Part shown: positions 17,347 to 28,182 of the stretch, piece after piece
Numbering within the stretch: position 1 is the stretch's first letter
Layout of the letters: each line of letters starts with the position of its first letter
Assembly: GCF_030408675.1 (NCBI RefSeq)
Contig: NZ_CP047200.1
Span: forward strand, 2,722,864 to 2,786,863
Direction of reading: 5' to 3'
DNA length: 64,000 bases
Origin: Corynebacterium durum
Lineage (GTDB): Bacteria > Actinomycetota > Actinomycetes > Mycobacteriales > Mycobacteriaceae
The notes under the pieces: generated by a model
Databases searched by the model: none
What the model was told of the DNA's origin: nothing
Seen by the model: the letters and a program-made list of their open reading frames with translations, nothing else
Translations under genes and position numbers: made by a program

Positions 17347-20256
17347 TTACTTCACCACCAGGTTCACCATGCGACCGGGCACCACGATCTCCTTGACCAC
17401 GGTCTTTCCTTCCACATGGTTGGCAATGCCAGGATCGGCCAGTGCTGCGGCGATGATGTCGGCCTGGGCGGCGTCAACAGCCACGGTCACGCGACCACGA
17501 ACTTTACCGTTGACCTGAACGGGAAGCTCGATGGTGTCATCCACCAACCATTGTTCGTCGAAGGTGGGGAAGGGTTCGTACGCCACGGTGCCATCGGCCG
17601 TCTTGTTGCCAAGACGAGTCCATAGTTCCTCGGCAATGTGGGGTGCCACCGGCGCAACCATCAAAACCACGGGTTCAACCGCCGAGCGAGGTGCGCCAGC
17701 CGGGTATGCCTTGGTCAGGTAGTTCACGTACTCGATGAGTTTGGCCACTACCGTGTTCAGGCGTAGTTCGGCGTAATCCTCACGCACACCAGCAACAGTC
17801 CGGTGCAGGGCCTTGTTGTCATCGTCGGTCAACACAGCGTCGTCAACAACAACCAGGTTGCCGGTGTTTTCATCAATCACCAAGCGCCAGAGGCGCTGCA
17901 GGAAACGCTGGGCGCCCACGACGTCTTTGGTGGCCCAGGGGCGGGATGTGTCCAGGGGACCCATGGCCATTTCGTACACGCGAAGCGTATCGGCACCGTA
18001 GTCGTCGCAGATTTCCTCGGGGGATACGGAGTTTTTCAGAGATTTACCCATTTTTCCGTATTCCTGAGTGACTTCTTCCCCGTTGTAGAAGAATCGACCG
18101 TCGCGTTCTTCCACCTCGGCGGCGGGCACGTACATGCCACGGGAGTCGACGTAGGCGAAGGCTTGGATGTAACCCTGGTTGTAGAGGCGTCGATACGGCT
18201 CACGTGAGGTAACATACCCCAGGTCGTAAAGCACTTTGTGCCAGAACCGGGCGTACAGCAGGTGCAACACGGCGTGCTCGACACCGCCGACGTACAGGTC
18301 AACACCACCGCTGTCAGACGTGGAGCGGGGACCGGTCCAGTAGCGCTCATTGTCAATGTTGCAGAACTCGTCAGCGTTGGTGGGGTCAATGTAACGCAGC
18401 TGGTACCAGGACGAACCAGCCCATTGAGGCATGACGTTCGTGTCACGGGTATACCGTTGCACCCCATCGCCGAGGTCTAGTTCCACCTCAACCCAGTCTT
18501 TAGCCTTGGCCAGTGGTGGTTGTGGTTCGGAATCAGCGTCATTGGGGTCGAAGGACACGGGGTTGTAGTCCTCCACATCGGGCAGCTCGATGGGAAGCAT
18601 GGATTCCGGCAGGCCGTGAGCGATTCCATCGGCGTCGTACACGATGGGGAAGGGTTCGCCCCAGTAGCGCTGGCGAGCAAACAGCCAGTCCCGCAGCTTG
18701 TATTGGATTTTCTCGCGTCCCAGGCTCCGAGCTTCCAACCAGGAAATGACGGCGGCGATGGCGTCTTCTTTGCCCAGGCCGTTGATGTCTAGACCGGACT
18801 CGTTTGCCGAGTTCACGGCCACACCTGCTTCGGTGTATGCCTCGACGGAAATGTCACCACCTGCAACAACTTCAACCAAAGGCAGACCAAATTCACCGGC
18901 AAATTCGTAGTCGCGGGAATCGTGGGCGGGCACGGCCATGATGGCACCGGTACCGTAGCCGGTGAGTACATAGTCCGCAATGAACACGGGAATGCGCGCA
19001 CCGTTGACCGGGTTGGTGGCGTACACGCCCAGGAAAACGCCGGTTTTTTCTTTGTTTTCCTGGCGTTCCAGGTCGGATTTTGCCGCAATGGAGGCACGGT
19101 ATGCTGCCACCGCCTTAGAAGGTGTGGAATGCCCGAAAGTCCACCGCGCGTCAACCGCATCTGCTGCGTAAGCGTTGGCAGGGGCGGCGTCTACTAGGGC
19201 GTCGACAAGCGGATGCTCGGGGGCAAGCACCATGTAGGTGGCACCAAACAGCGTGTCGGGGCGGGTAGTGAACACAGTGATCGTCGCCTCACCCGCAACA
19301 GCCTCACCTGCAGCAGCCTCCACTGCAAAATCCACCTCAGCACCGCGTGAACGTCCAATCCAGTTCTGCTGCATGCTTTTGACTTTGTCCGGCCAGTCCA
19401 ACAGTGCGAGATCGTCGAGCAGGCGGTCGGCGTAGGCGGTGATGCGCATCATCCATTGCGAGAGGTTCTTACGGAACACCGGGAAGTTCCCGCGTTCGGA
19501 ACGCCCGTCGGCTGTGACTTCCTCGTTCGCCAGTACCGTTCCCAACCCGGGGCACCAGTTCACCAGGGAGTTCGTGCGGTAAACCAGACGGAAAGAGTCA
19601 ACAACCTCGGCTTTCTGCTGAGGTGTCAGTTCTGCATAAGCACTAGTACCAAATTTCACCGCCAGTTCCTCGGGCACAGTAACCTCGCCGGATTCCAGCA
19701 GGGGGTGCAGCTCGGCAATGGGGCGAGCTTTCTGCTGCGCCGGATCGAACCAGGCGTTGAAAATCTGCAGGAAAATCCACTGTGTCCAGCGGTAAAACTC
19801 AACATCGGTAGTGGCCACGGCGCGTCGTTTATCGTGCGCCAAGCCCAGACGACCGAGTTGACGTTCCATATTGCTAATGGATTCCTGGGTTTTCACCCGC
19901 GGGTGTGTTCCCGTCTGAATGGCGTACTGCTCGGCAGGCAGGCCAAACGCGTCATAGCCCAGGGTATGCAGCACGTTTTTGCCCAGCATTCGGTTGTATC
20001 GTCCGAACACGTCGGTGGCAATGTATCCCAGCGGGTGCCCCACATGCAGGCCCGCCCCAGAGGGGAAGGGGAACATGTCCTGCACAAACAGCTTTTCCTC
20101 CGGCAGTGTTTCGCCGCCCGTGGGGGCAAGGTCGCCTACCGGGTTTGGGGCGTTAAAAGTGCCGTTGTCTATCCAGAATTTCTGCCACGTTTTCTCTATC
20201 GTGGCAGCCAGTTCTGGGGAATAACGATGTGCAGGGGTCTCGCTCGGATTAGTCAT
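17347..20256 (-). CDS. leuS: Leucyl-tRNA synthetase
   Basis: A 969-residue class I aminoacyl-tRNA synthetase that charges tRNA-Leu. The HIGH motif appears as HVGH (residues 71-74), the KMSKS motif as KMGKS (about 735), and the inserted CP1 editing domain covers roughly 260-480 ([19 protein letters not shown]). The C-terminal anticodon-binding domain ends with the [12 protein letters not shown] region. Length is normal for actinobacteria. It appears monocistronic. Confidence 0.98.
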   Translation of the reverse strand: MTNPSETPAHRYSPELAATIEKTWQKFWIDNGTFNAPNPVGDLAPTGGETLPEEKLFVQDMFPFPSGAGLHVGHPLGYIATDVFGRYNRMLGKNVLHTLGYDAFGLPAEQYAIQTGTHPRVKTQESISNMERQLGRLGLAHDKRRAVATTDVEFYRWTQWIFLQIFNAWFDPAQQKARPIAELHPLLESGEVTVPEELAVKFGTSAYAELTPQQKAEVVDSFRLVYRTNSLVNWCPGLGTVLANEEVTADGRSERGNFPVFRKNLSQWMMRITAYADRLLDDLALLDWPDKVKSMQQNWIGRSRGAEVDFAVEAAAGEAVAGEATITVFTTRPDTLFGATYMVLAPEHPLVDALVDAAPANAYAADAVDARWTFGHSTPSKAVAAYRASIAAKSDLERQENKEKTGVFLGVYATNPVNGARIPVFIADYVLTGYGTGAIMAVPAHDSRDYEFAGEFGLPLVEVVAGGDISVEAYTEAGVAVNSANESGLDINGLGKEDAIAAVISWLEARSLGREKIQYKLRDWLFARQRYWGEPFPIVYDADGIAHGLPESMLPIELPDVEDYNPVSFDPNDADSEPQPPLAKAKDWVEVELDLGDGVQRYTRDTNVMPQWAGSSWYQLRYIDPTNADEFCNIDNERYWTGPRSTSDSGGVDLYVGGVEHAVLHLLYARFWHKVLYDLGYVTSREPYRRLYNQGYIQAFAYVDSRGMYVPAAEVEERDGRFFYNGEEVTQEYGKMGKSLKNSVSPEEICDDYGADTLRVYEMAMGPLDTSRPWATKDVVGAQRFLQRLWRLVIDENTGNLVVVDDAVLTDDDNKALHRTVAGVREDYAELRLNTVVAKLIEYVNYLTKAYPAGAPRSAVEPVVLMVAPVAPHIAEELWTRLGNKTADGTVAYEPFPTFDEQWLVDDTIELPVQVNGKVRGRVTVAVDAAQADIIAAALADPGIANHVEGKTVVKEIVVPGRMVNLVVK

Positions 20257-20289
20257 GAGAAACAGTCTAGACCCTGCCCTAAACCTGCT

Positions 20290-20302
20290 GCTTATCGACG
20301 CC
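20290..20302 (+). repeat. GCTTATCGACGCC motif, copy 3 (intergenic)
   Basis: Exact copy between leuS and the DUF4177 gene; it continues as GCGTTA, matching copy 6 on the opposite strand for 18 bases. Confidence 0.7.
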
Positions 20303-20334
20303 GCGTTACCCCATCACCGCGCTATCGCCCAGGT

Positions 20335-20532
20335 TTACTGCCGAGGTCGCTCAAAAACAATGAGAATGCCGTCAACCCCACCGGGCCCTATGCGTCCTTT
20401 GACGTCTGCGGCGGTCATAGACTTGTACAACCAGCCGTCTTTCGCTTCATCGTTAAGAATCTTCTCCAGTTTTTTGCCGGACATTTTGCCGCCCAGCAGC
20501 CCTTCACGAACTTCCACTACTTTGTACTCCAT
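20335..20532 (-). CDS. DUF4177 small protein
   Basis: A 65-residue protein that fits DUF4177 throughout: MEYKVVEVREGLLGGKMSGK, then KLEKILNDEAKDGWLYKSMT, ending in a beta strand ILIVFERP. Family function is unknown. It lies between leuS and the pilus locus, transcribed the same way as both. Confidence 0.85.
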   Translation of the reverse strand: MEYKVVEVREGLLGGKMSGKKLEKILNDEAKDGWLYKSMTAADVKGRIGPGGVDGILIVFERPRQ

Positions 20533-20581
20533 ACGTTCAATATAGCGATGAAATCCGCAGGGCTGCCGTTAACGCAATCTG

Positions 20582-21889
20582 CTACTGGAGCCTGCGACGC
20601 AGCAACACCCCACCGCTGACGGTAAGTACGGCACCTAGCAGCACCAGCCCTAACACTGAGGAACCCGTCATGGCCAGCTTTTCGACGCCTCGTTGACGCT
20701 CAGGCTGCGCCACAACCTGTGCTGGTACGTTGCTTCCATACTCTGGTGTGCGCGGATCGCCTGAAGCGGGAGGCACCCCTGGCTTCTTGGTGCGCGGTTC
20801 CGGTGTTTGGTTGCAGGGAACTGCGGTTTTCACCTCGTTACTGTTCACCCCGGGCTTCGTCACGGCGTCGAAAACCGGATAACCCTCGGTGAGTAGGTAA
20901 CCAGTGTCGCGGACGTACCCTGATTCAGGCTTGTCTTTCACTGTTGCGGCAAACGACACAGACACCACAGTATCTGGGTTATTTTTGCGGCTAGCTGCAA
21001 GTTTGGTTAGGCCCACAGGTGTGAGTTCCATGGTGGCCACTCGCTGTGCGTCCACGGTGAAGGTGTAATCTTTACGTTTATCAAGCTCCACAGTTTTACC
21101 GCCAGTGGCACGGTTACTGATGGTCACAGTGTGGGAACTATCCTTCACTGCAACACCGTCCGGTACGGGATTAGCAATCGTGTAGCGGTGAATCTTCCCG
21201 TCGCTTTGTGGGGCAGGGGAGTTGCCTGTGACTGTGTAGGTGACTGTGCCACCAACGTCAGTGCAGCGCTTATCCACATCCGCTGTTGTTGTCAGCTTTT
21301 GGTCCTTTGCGTGCACCTCCACCTCATACATCCAGCGACCACGTGTCTGCAGATCAGTAGTAGGCACCGTCACAAGGAATGGAGACACCACCGAAAGGTG
21401 CTTGTCTTGGGCGGGACTCGGAGCCTCCGTGACGTAGTACAACCCAAGCGGCAGATTTGCTAGACGTGCGCTACCGTCTGGACCTGTTTCCCCACGCACA
21501 ACCGTGGTACTCAAATCACTTTCCCTACCACCACCAGCATAGAAGTCAGCCGCCTTGACGTTTTCTGCGGCCAACCACCCCTCATTAGTGGTCAGATCAA
21601 TGCCCATGACTTTCCGAGCCTCAAAACGAATACCCGGGATAGGGGAGCGGTCCAGGCTGGCCGTGGGATTCTGCGGATCACCAAACTGCGTCAAAGGATC
21701 ACCCGATGATTTGTGAATGACCAACGTACCTTGGCGGTTACTATCGATCAACCCAGCGTGACGCTGCGAAACCGACTCGTGTGTAGCCTGCGCAACCACT
21801 GTTTTCTCGGCTGCACTAGCAAGAGCGAGTGGATGTGCACTCAGGGCGACGACAACCGCTGCGACACATGCGATGCTGCGTTTCTTCAT
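20582..21889 (-). CDS. Sortase-anchored minor (basal) pilin, Spa type
   Basis: A 435-residue surface protein. It has a signal peptide (SIACVAAVVVALSAHPLALASA), a Spa-pilin N-domain (IDLTTNEGWLAAE, also present in the shaft pilin), and an E-box-like LGLYYVTEAP near residue 155. A pilin-motif-like WMYEVEVHAKDQ lies near 188. A C-terminal sorting signal LAMTGSS is followed by a hydrophobic helix and RRRLQ. In C. diphtheriae the minor pilin that ends polymerisation and anchors the fibre (SpaB type) has an LAFTG-like signal, so this is probably the base pilin. It is the last gene of the pilus cluster. A housekeeping sortase, not present here, would finish anchoring. Confidence 0.82.
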   Translation of the reverse strand: MKKRSIACVAAVVVALSAHPLALASAAEKTVVAQATHESVSQRHAGLIDSNRQGTLVIHKSSGDPLTQFGDPQNPTASLDRSPIPGIRFEARKVMGIDLTTNEGWLAAENVKAADFYAGGGRESDLSTTVVRGETGPDGSARLANLPLGLYYVTEAPSPAQDKHLSVVSPFLVTVPTTDLQTRGRWMYEVEVHAKDQKLTTTADVDKRCTDVGGTVTYTVTGNSPAPQSDGKIHRYTIANPVPDGVAVKDSSHTVTISNRATGGKTVELDKRKDYTFTVDAQRVATMELTPVGLTKLAASRKNNPDTVVSVSFAATVKDKPESGYVRDTGYLLTEGYPVFDAVTKPGVNSNEVKTAVPCNQTPEPRTKKPGVPPASGDPRTPEYGSNVPAQVVAQPERQRGVEKLAMTGSSVLGLVLLGAVLTVSGGVLLRRRLQ

Positions 21890-21893
21890 GGGA

Positions 21894-22820
21894 TTACACC
21901 TTTGCCTCTACAGTGGGCGTGTTTATTTCGGTACGAGCTTTTTTGCGCTGCCGCAGCACCCAGGCAAAAGCTGCGATGACCAGGAGCACAATGACTGCGG
22001 CCGACCCAAGGACAGCGGTCATCCAGCCCTGCCACGGGTGGTGAACAGTATCAAACACCTGATTCGCCTCGCCGGGTTCCATTTCTGCACGAACCGCCTG
22101 CACAAGAAGACGATGCGAGTTCACCCCATACGGCGTACAGGTAATCAAAGTAATCATGTCGCGCCCCGGAACGGGCGCCAATTTATCCGTCTCAGTCGGG
22201 AGCACAACAAACGTGTCCTCCACAACATACTTAAGTTTCTGTCCAGCAACGTCCACGTAGATGGCGTCGCCCTTTTTCACATCAACAAGGTTGTCCCACA
22301 AGGTGGCCTGCGACAGGCCCGTATGTCCCGTCAACACCGCATGAGTACTCTCACCCCCCACAGGGAAGGCACTTCCATACAGGTGACCGATGCCTTTAGC
22401 CAACACCGACTCATCCGAACCGTGATAGATCGGCAAATCAGACGAAATGGCGGGAATCACCACACGACCCATCACCTCACCGACATCAAGCACATCCAGA
22501 TAGCGCTGGTACTCAAGGTTGTCGGCCTCAACCCGCGCCAACCATGGGTCGAGGATAGGTCCACCCTGAAACTGGGCATTCCAGTCCTGAGCTTCGCGGA
22601 GTTCATCAACATAGCGCTGCTGGGTCGCCGGGTCTTGCACCTGACTTGCATAGGCTTCGACCTGGCTACTCTGCTGAGCGTTATTCCACACTGTGGCCAC
22701 GACAGGATACAAAAGAACCCCAACACCAATGAGAACTAACAGCAAAGGAAGGAGTAACCTCGCTGCTGATGATCGGCTAGATGACCAAGGCTTTTTCACT
22801 GACCTGTGGCGCAAGCCCAT
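21894..22820 (-). CDS. Class C (pilin-polymerising) sortase
   Basis: A 308-residue transpeptidase from the ATG at 22820, which is preceded by GGGGTG; an in-frame ATG at 22907 would overlap the shaft-pilin gene. It has an N-terminal membrane helix (LLLPLLLVLIGVGVLLYPVV), the class C lid motif DPW (ILDPW near residue 86), catalytic His in LTGHTGL, catalytic Cys in TLITCTPYG (near 226), and Arg in NSHRLLV. A second membrane helix precedes RQRKKAR at the C-terminus, as usual for class C. It links shaft pilins through the YPKN lysine and LPLTG. It is the only sortase gene in the locus. Confidence 0.93.
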   Translation of the reverse strand: MGLRHRSVKKPWSSSRSSAARLLLPLLLVLIGVGVLLYPVVATVWNNAQQSSQVEAYASQVQDPATQQRYVDELREAQDWNAQFQGGPILDPWLARVEADNLEYQRYLDVLDVGEVMGRVVIPAISSDLPIYHGSDESVLAKGIGHLYGSAFPVGGESTHAVLTGHTGLSQATLWDNLVDVKKGDAIYVDVAGQKLKYVVEDTFVVLPTETDKLAPVPGRDMITLITCTPYGVNSHRLLVQAVRAEMEPGEANQVFDTVHHPWQGWMTAVLGSAAVIVLLVIAAFAWVLRQRKKARTEINTPTVEAKV

Positions 22821-22863
22821 GATGTTTAACACCCCACGAAAATCGGACTGGACGGAAAATAAC

Positions 22864-24381
22864 TTAGGAACCCTGGCGACGGAACATGTAGACGGCGCTA
22901 CCGCCACCCACCAGAACGATCAGGCCACCGGCCAGGATCAACGTGGTGATACCAGCGCCACCTGTCAGCGGCAGGTTGTGCCCACCGTTGTGCTTAGCAT
23001 CCGTCACCGTCGGGGTGGACAAAGCGATCGTCTCGTTGCTGCCCTTGTTCACCTGGAAGAAGAACGGGGTAGCCAACAGCGAATAGCCCGGGTGTGCTTT
23101 GGTCTCCACCAAGCAGTAGCCCTTAGCCTTCTCCGCCTGATTCTCGACGGCCGCGCCATCGGCGAAGTCATTCACATGCAGGCCCTGCACCGTAGCGCCC
23201 GGAACGACATCCGTGCGGATCTTGTTACCCAGGTGGTTAATATCGTCACAGGCGTAGATATCAAAACGAGCTTCATTCAGCGGCTGCTTGTCGCTGTTCT
23301 GCTTCACAACCTTGACGTTGCCGAAATAGGTCTTCGGCTTATCCTTCGGGGTTGACGGAGGCTTGGGGTTGGTCGGATCTTCGTGCTCAGAGTACGACGT
23401 CAACTCAGCGTCGTTAACCACCGGAGCCAACGGATCGACAGAATTAACGTGCTGCACCATGAAGTCAGCCACCGTCACCAGCTTGCGCTTTTGGGCCGGA
23501 AGATTCGAAATCTTTGCCAAACCAGCGGCAGTGAAATCAATGACCAGCTTTGCTTTGCCGGCAGCATTTTCTTGACGCACGGCGTAGTCAACGCCTTCGT
23601 TGAAGGTCACCGAGTTGTCAGCCAGTTTCACGGACTTGATGTGACCATCGGTGAGACGCGCCGGGTCATACACGTCGGCGACCTTGTAGGATGCGAGTTT
23701 CTGGGACTCGGGAATCTTGGAAGTGATGGTGTACCCGATGCGGTCACCAACATTTTTACCTTGGTCCTGAACCGTCTTGGTAATCACGTCTTCGACGGGC
23801 TTATTCTTCGGGTAGACGTGAACGTTGTATTCCCACGTGTTCTTGGTGTTTGGGTTGGTCAGAGGCAGCGTGACGTAGAATTCACGTTCCACGGATTCAT
23901 AGCCCAGCGGGGCGGAAATTTCTGTGACCTTGTACAGACCAACAGCCAAGCCATCGAATACGGCTTCGCCATTAGCTCCGGTCGGTTTGGTCACGGCGGG
24001 GCCGAGGTCGTTGCTCCCGGTTTTAACAACTTTTTCTGCAGCCAACCAGCCTTCGTTGGTGGTGAGGTCGATATTGTTAACCTTCTGAACCTGGAACACG
24101 GCGTTACGGAGGGGCTCGCCCAGACCGTTGACGTTATCGCGACGCAAACCATTGTCACGCTCGGTGCCCACGTTGTTCTTGGAGAACTTGTGAATGGTCA
24201 GTGAGGTGGGGGCGGTCTTGTTGATGGTTCCTACCGGAGCGTTGGGTATGCTGCTGGACGCACCTGGGACGCTCTTTGTTGCACCGGGGGTTGCCACGGC
24301 AACACCCATGCCGATGCCAGTACTGGTGAGAATAACGCCGGTGGCAACGGCAGCGACGAGGCTCTTTTTGAAGATGTTCAT
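22864..24381 (-). CDS. Major (shaft) pilin, SpaA/SpaD type
   Basis: A 505-residue pilin. The signal peptide covers the first 30 residues. The pilin motif WEYNVHVYPKN lies near residue 185 and supplies the lysine for polymerisation. CNA-B-like domains follow, with the E-box YCLVETKAHPGY near 430. The sorting signal LPLTG near 474 is followed by a hydrophobic helix and a basic tail (FRRQGS). Repeated substitution of glutamate and lysine in the domains fits internal isopeptide bonds. It lies between tip and sortase genes, all leftward, so all four form one operon or closely linked units. Confidence 0.93.
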   Translation of the reverse strand: MNIFKKSLVAAVATGVILTSTGIGMGVAVATPGATKSVPGASSSIPNAPVGTINKTAPTSLTIHKFSKNNVGTERDNGLRRDNVNGLGEPLRNAVFQVQKVNNIDLTTNEGWLAAEKVVKTGSNDLGPAVTKPTGANGEAVFDGLAVGLYKVTEISAPLGYESVEREFYVTLPLTNPNTKNTWEYNVHVYPKNKPVEDVITKTVQDQGKNVGDRIGYTITSKIPESQKLASYKVADVYDPARLTDGHIKSVKLADNSVTFNEGVDYAVRQENAAGKAKLVIDFTAAGLAKISNLPAQKRKLVTVADFMVQHVNSVDPLAPVVNDAELTSYSEHEDPTNPKPPSTPKDKPKTYFGNVKVVKQNSDKQPLNEARFDIYACDDINHLGNKIRTDVVPGATVQGLHVNDFADGAAVENQAEKAKGYCLVETKAHPGYSLLATPFFFQVNKGSNETIALSTPTVTDAKHNGGHNLPLTGGAGITTLILAGGLIVLVGGGSAVYMFRRQGS

Positions 24382-24521
24382 GGAAAGCTCTTCCTGGATA
24401 GGTCGACGATGGTGTTATAAGTGCTCACTGTTTGTAGGTGCCAGGTGTTTCATTCACTGTTGCACCGAGGGCGCGGATCGTTCATGATGCGTACCTTTCG
24501 TTTGTTGCGTTTTATTACTAC

Positions 24522-27500
24522 TTATTCAGTTGTGCGTTGTCGTCTGAAGACAATTCCCGCGAGACCCGCAGCGAGGAGCACCGTGAACATTCCGGCACCG
24601 ATGTACCCGCCGTGCCCGAATCCACCGGACCGCGGCATTTCGCCAACCATGGCGGGAAACTTAAACACCCACGCACTGGCACTTCCAGTCAACGGTTGTG
24701 CCTGCTCAGGCGCGGTAGCTTGATAGGCGGGTACGGTGTAGTACGCCTGCGCGTTGATCTGCGTGTGCGTGTACGCACCTGTAGCTGGAATAGCCTTCGG
24801 ATCAGTGACGGTGGTGTGGCACACAATCTCACCGTGATGGTTCTTGTCCACCGCGAGGCGCGGGGCGTCGTTACGCGTACCAGAACCAGGAATTACTGTG
24901 GCTCCGGTGCACTGCAGGGTGCCAAGGGTTAAGTGCTGGTCGGTATGCGCACCAGTGTTGACATCCATGACAACATCGCTGATGTCAATGGTGTCTAGCG
25001 GGTACGAACCAGTGCCGAAGCGGTAGGTGAACTGCACTTCCTTGGCGGTCGGGGCGAGGGGGTACGCCTGTTCCTTGGTGTATGCCTTCTGGGTGTACAC
25101 CTCTTTATCTACGGTCAGTTCCGGCATTGCCACACTGACGCAGGCTGATGCGGTTTTCTCCTCGGTCGCGACTTTAGCGCCCTTGACATCTTTGCGTGCA
25201 TCGCCTGAAGCAAATTTCACCTGGTTAACCAACCCTTTATCCATGCTTCCATCAACGCATTGATGGTGGTCACGAACGTCACGGGTAGCTTTCGGATCGG
25301 CGACGCGGTAGCGAACCTCTACACGCATCGTTGCTGTCTGCTGTGGCTGGATCTTCTTCATGTCAGCCTTCGCAAGACGCCAGGAACCTGTCTTCTCTTT
25401 ACGTAGCCCAGCGGGGTTGGTCACCAGATCTCCAGAAACAACCATGCCGATCACGTTCATACCGGAAAGGGTGGTGGGTTCTTCGACGATGTCCTGCGGC
25501 GTCGCAGTAAATGCGGAATCGTTTTTTACAGCAACTTCGTAGGTAGCGGTTAACTCCTGATTGGCCACACCAGTGACTACCACGGGGCTGTACACGGCTT
25601 TCTTACTGAGGGTAAACGCCGCATTGTGGGGAGCCTTCAGGTCAACGCAGGCGTTTTTCCACTTGTCACGATGGTCTTTGTCGCTGCGCAGCGCCACTGT
25701 GTTGACCAAACCAACACCCTCGTGGTTAGAACTGGAGCGACACGTCAGTGCCTTTTCATTACGGACGGTCGCGTCAGGGTCGGTAGCCACATACGTCACC
25801 GCTACCGTCATGGACCGTTCGGTGTGAGCACCGATAGGCTGCATCTTGTCGTGCGGGATCAGCCACGAGTTGCCTTCTTGAGCAAGTCTCATGTTCTGCT
25901 CCGTGACCAGTTCACCAGAAACATGCACTTCAGCTATGTTCATGCCAGGGAAAGCTTGCGGCGCTTCGAGAATGTCGCCAGGTTGCGCCTGGTGACTGGC
26001 ATTATTACGAACTTTCACACGGTATTCTGCGGTGATGCGTTGATCCTTCTCACCGGTGAGTGCAATCGGTTCACTTATTTTTTCTTTGTTCACCACAAAG
26101 TCAGCGGCGGGCACAACGTTTTTGAACGTACACTCCACGGTGTCCAGATGGTTAGCGTTGCGAACAGTCAGCCCGTTGGCACTGGGGTTTTGCTCAACAT
26201 AGATGGTGTTGCTGTCCATGCGCGCCGGTGGCACTCCATCAACCACGGTTTTCGACGTCCCGTGCACGTCTTTCGCCGTACACACTGCGGCTTTACGCTG
26301 CTTACCGTTGAGGAAAAGGCTCCACCCGGGTTTATTCTGCAGATTTTCTGATACCTCAATTGTCCCCGGCTCAAACCCCTCTCGCCCACGTAGGGTTGGC
26401 ATGGTCAGCGTTGCGATGCCGTCATCATCGGTTGTTGCCTGCGGCCCCAGTACTTTTTCGACACCGCCTCGGCGTGTCTTGTACAACTGGGAAGTAAATT
26501 CGAAGCCCGCCCCAGAAAGACCAGGGGTAGTAATGTCTTTGCTGTTGTGCAAGACCTTACCGTTTGCATCAACAAGTTCCTTTTTGATCACCAACTTGGC
26601 ACCACAGCCTGCGAAGGATTTCCTCAACTCCTCGCGAAGATGCTCAAACCCGTTGGGCAGGATAATGCGATCTTGGCTGATGGTTTCCAGCAGTTTCAGC
26701 TGGCTAGCCACGTAAAGAACGTAGTCGTTATAATATTCGCGCTCAACACCTGGGAAGTCGACGGTTGCCGCATAGCTCTCACGGTGACGGTATTTGTACG
26801 TGGTTTCCCATGCTGCGCCTTCAATGCTCTGGCCGTATTCGGGATTGGGGTGTATTTCCACACGATCGCTGCTGTCAGCGCGGAATCCTACACCCACGCC
26901 CACCACATAGGTTCCTTTGCTGCGCAGTTGTTCTGCATAGTATTGGGCCCAAATCACGTCATAGTCATTGGTGACCACACCCCATCCAAATGGCGCAGTT
27001 GGCCTACCATCGGTGATGAAGTACACGACGTCGTACTTTTCACCATTATCGGCTGCCTCTGATAGCCGTTTGAGCGCATCACTCCAGTTGGTTCCGCCTC
27101 GCCTGTAATCACGGTCCCCGGGTAGAGTGAGCCTGTCTAAGGTTTGTTTCGCGTTGTTGACGTCCTGGTTGGAGTCCATTTTCGCGTTGATCACCTCGGC
27201 GTTGACATCACCAGGTGCCTCAGTGGCAAAGTTCATGATGCTGAGCGTTGTGGAGGTTCCAGAGAGGATGTCCACCACGGTTTTACCCGCCTCTTTGCTG
27301 GCTGCGAGTCCTTGCTGCCCAATGGATTGGGATACGTCAAAGACCAGTGCGGTACGCAAACCACATCGCGGAATGGCACGGATGGTCTTAGCAATGGAGT
27401 TATCTGCTTCCTTAGCGTGAGGATCGGCTTGTTTCGAGGTGTTTGCCCCATCAAAGTCCGTGGCAGTCTCGGCAACGAGTGACGCTACTTTGGCTGCTTC

Positions 27501-27746
27501 CGGGTTACTGGCGGGCGAAATCGGTTCCTTCTTGCTGTCGGGGGAAGTGGGAACTTGCGGTGCTGACGCATCGTATGGCGCTTTCTCTGCAGGACTTGCG
27601 TCAGCAACAACTGGATGCGTAGTAGTCCCCACAACAAGCGTTGCAGCTGCAATAAGCGCGGATACCGAAGAGAGCACACGGCGGCATGTTTGCCTGGTGT
27701 TACGCAGGCATCCCTTGCCCTGATTGTGGTGATTGTGGTCACGCAC
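24522..27746 (-). CDS. Pilus tip adhesin with von Willebrand A domain, SpaC/SpaF type
   Basis: About 1074 residues from a GTG at 27746 with AAGAAAGG upstream; the frame is open to an ATG at 27827. After a signal region, a vWA domain starts near residue 130 with the MIDAS pattern DVSQS (FDVSQSIGQQG) and continues with YFITDGRPTAP. Two or three Ig-like repeats of about 170 residues follow (each with a V-SGELVT/V-SGDLVT segment). The C-terminus has a membrane helix and RRQRTTE, but the sorting signal reads MPRSGG instead of LPXTG. It is first in the cluster, as expected for the tip pilin. Confidence 0.85.
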   Translation of the reverse strand: MRDHNHHNQGKGCLRNTRQTCRRVLSSVSALIAAATLVVGTTTHPVVADASPAEKAPYDASAPQVPTSPDSKKEPISPASNPEAAKVASLVAETATDFDGANTSKQADPHAKEADNSIAKTIRAIPRCGLRTALVFDVSQSIGQQGLAASKEAGKTVVDILSGTSTTLSIMNFATEAPGDVNAEVINAKMDSNQDVNNAKQTLDRLTLPGDRDYRRGGTNWSDALKRLSEAADNGEKYDVVYFITDGRPTAPFGWGVVTNDYDVIWAQYYAEQLRSKGTYVVGVGVGFRADSSDRVEIHPNPEYGQSIEGAAWETTYKYRHRESYAATVDFPGVEREYYNDYVLYVASQLKLLETISQDRIILPNGFEHLREELRKSFAGCGAKLVIKKELVDANGKVLHNSKDITTPGLSGAGFEFTSQLYKTRRGGVEKVLGPQATTDDDGIATLTMPTLRGREGFEPGTIEVSENLQNKPGWSLFLNGKQRKAAVCTAKDVHGTSKTVVDGVPPARMDSNTIYVEQNPSANGLTVRNANHLDTVECTFKNVVPAADFVVNKEKISEPIALTGEKDQRITAEYRVKVRNNASHQAQPGDILEAPQAFPGMNIAEVHVSGELVTEQNMRLAQEGNSWLIPHDKMQPIGAHTERSMTVAVTYVATDPDATVRNEKALTCRSSSNHEGVGLVNTVALRSDKDHRDKWKNACVDLKAPHNAAFTLSKKAVYSPVVVTGVANQELTATYEVAVKNDSAFTATPQDIVEEPTTLSGMNVIGMVVSGDLVTNPAGLRKEKTGSWRLAKADMKKIQPQQTATMRVEVRYRVADPKATRDVRDHHQCVDGSMDKGLVNQVKFASGDARKDVKGAKVATEEKTASACVSVAMPELTVDKEVYTQKAYTKEQAYPLAPTAKEVQFTYRFGTGSYPLDTIDISDVVMDVNTGAHTDQHLTLGTLQCTGATVIPGSGTRNDAPRLAVDKNHHGEIVCHTTVTDPKAIPATGAYTHTQINAQAYYTVPAYQATAPEQAQPLTGSASAWVFKFPAMVGEMPRSGGFGHGGYIGAGMFTVLLAAGLAGIVFRRQRTTE

Positions 27747-27798
27747 CGTGATGCGCCTTTCTTTACAATTCCGTTTACCCCTATGCGGTATCGCAACT

Positions 27799-27814
27799 GG
27801 CTGCGGAAGCAGCC
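27799..27814. other. Short hairpin in the tip-pilin leader
   Basis: GGCTGC and GCAGCC separated by four bases, about 53 bases upstream of the tip-pilin start. Role unknown. Confidence 0.35.
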
Positions 27815-28102
27815 ACCCCGTTGACATCCACTATGTCAGCGACCCGGCATCACATAGGAATTTTCTTAATTTCGTCTCTTACAGTCTTATACTTTTCTTT
27901 CTTTTTGCAAAGCTGACATATAAACATCTTGCTGGGCTTTACCCCCACAGCCAGAAACGCGCAGGTCATAATTATCACTTTCGATACCTGCGCTACCCCC
28001 ATCATTGGCATACAAAATGCGCAGTTCAGAGCTATAATTTGAAAAATTACTGAATCGTCGGTATGCCGTGCCGTCAGCATCCACCATGGTCAAGAGCATA
28101 CA
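27815..28102. other. AT-rich intergenic region upstream of the pilus locus
   Basis: No gene is supported. It should contain the leftward promoter of the pilus cluster. I see no clear regulator-binding dyad. Confidence 0.5.
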
Positions 28103-28142
28103 AAAACCTCATCCTGAAAACATAGATTCAAGATGAGGTTTT
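28103..28142 (-). terminator. Terminator of the DAACS symporter gene
   Basis: AAAACCTCATC (28103-28113) pairs with GATGAGGTTTT (28132-28142). The A/T tails make it usable in both directions; it sits 3' of the leftward symporter gene. Confidence 0.8.
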
Positions 28143-28182
28143 CCTGAGAGTTTTATGGTGCCACTAATAAATTGCCAGCGTC

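Noticed and set aside
22693..24204. Long plus-strand frames opposite the sortase and shaft-pilin genes
   Set aside because: Antisense to well-supported pilin and sortase genes; no RBS or family match.
20582..27746. Pilus locus as a recent mobile island
   Set aside because: No integrase, insertion sequence, tRNA junction or direct repeats are visible at its borders.
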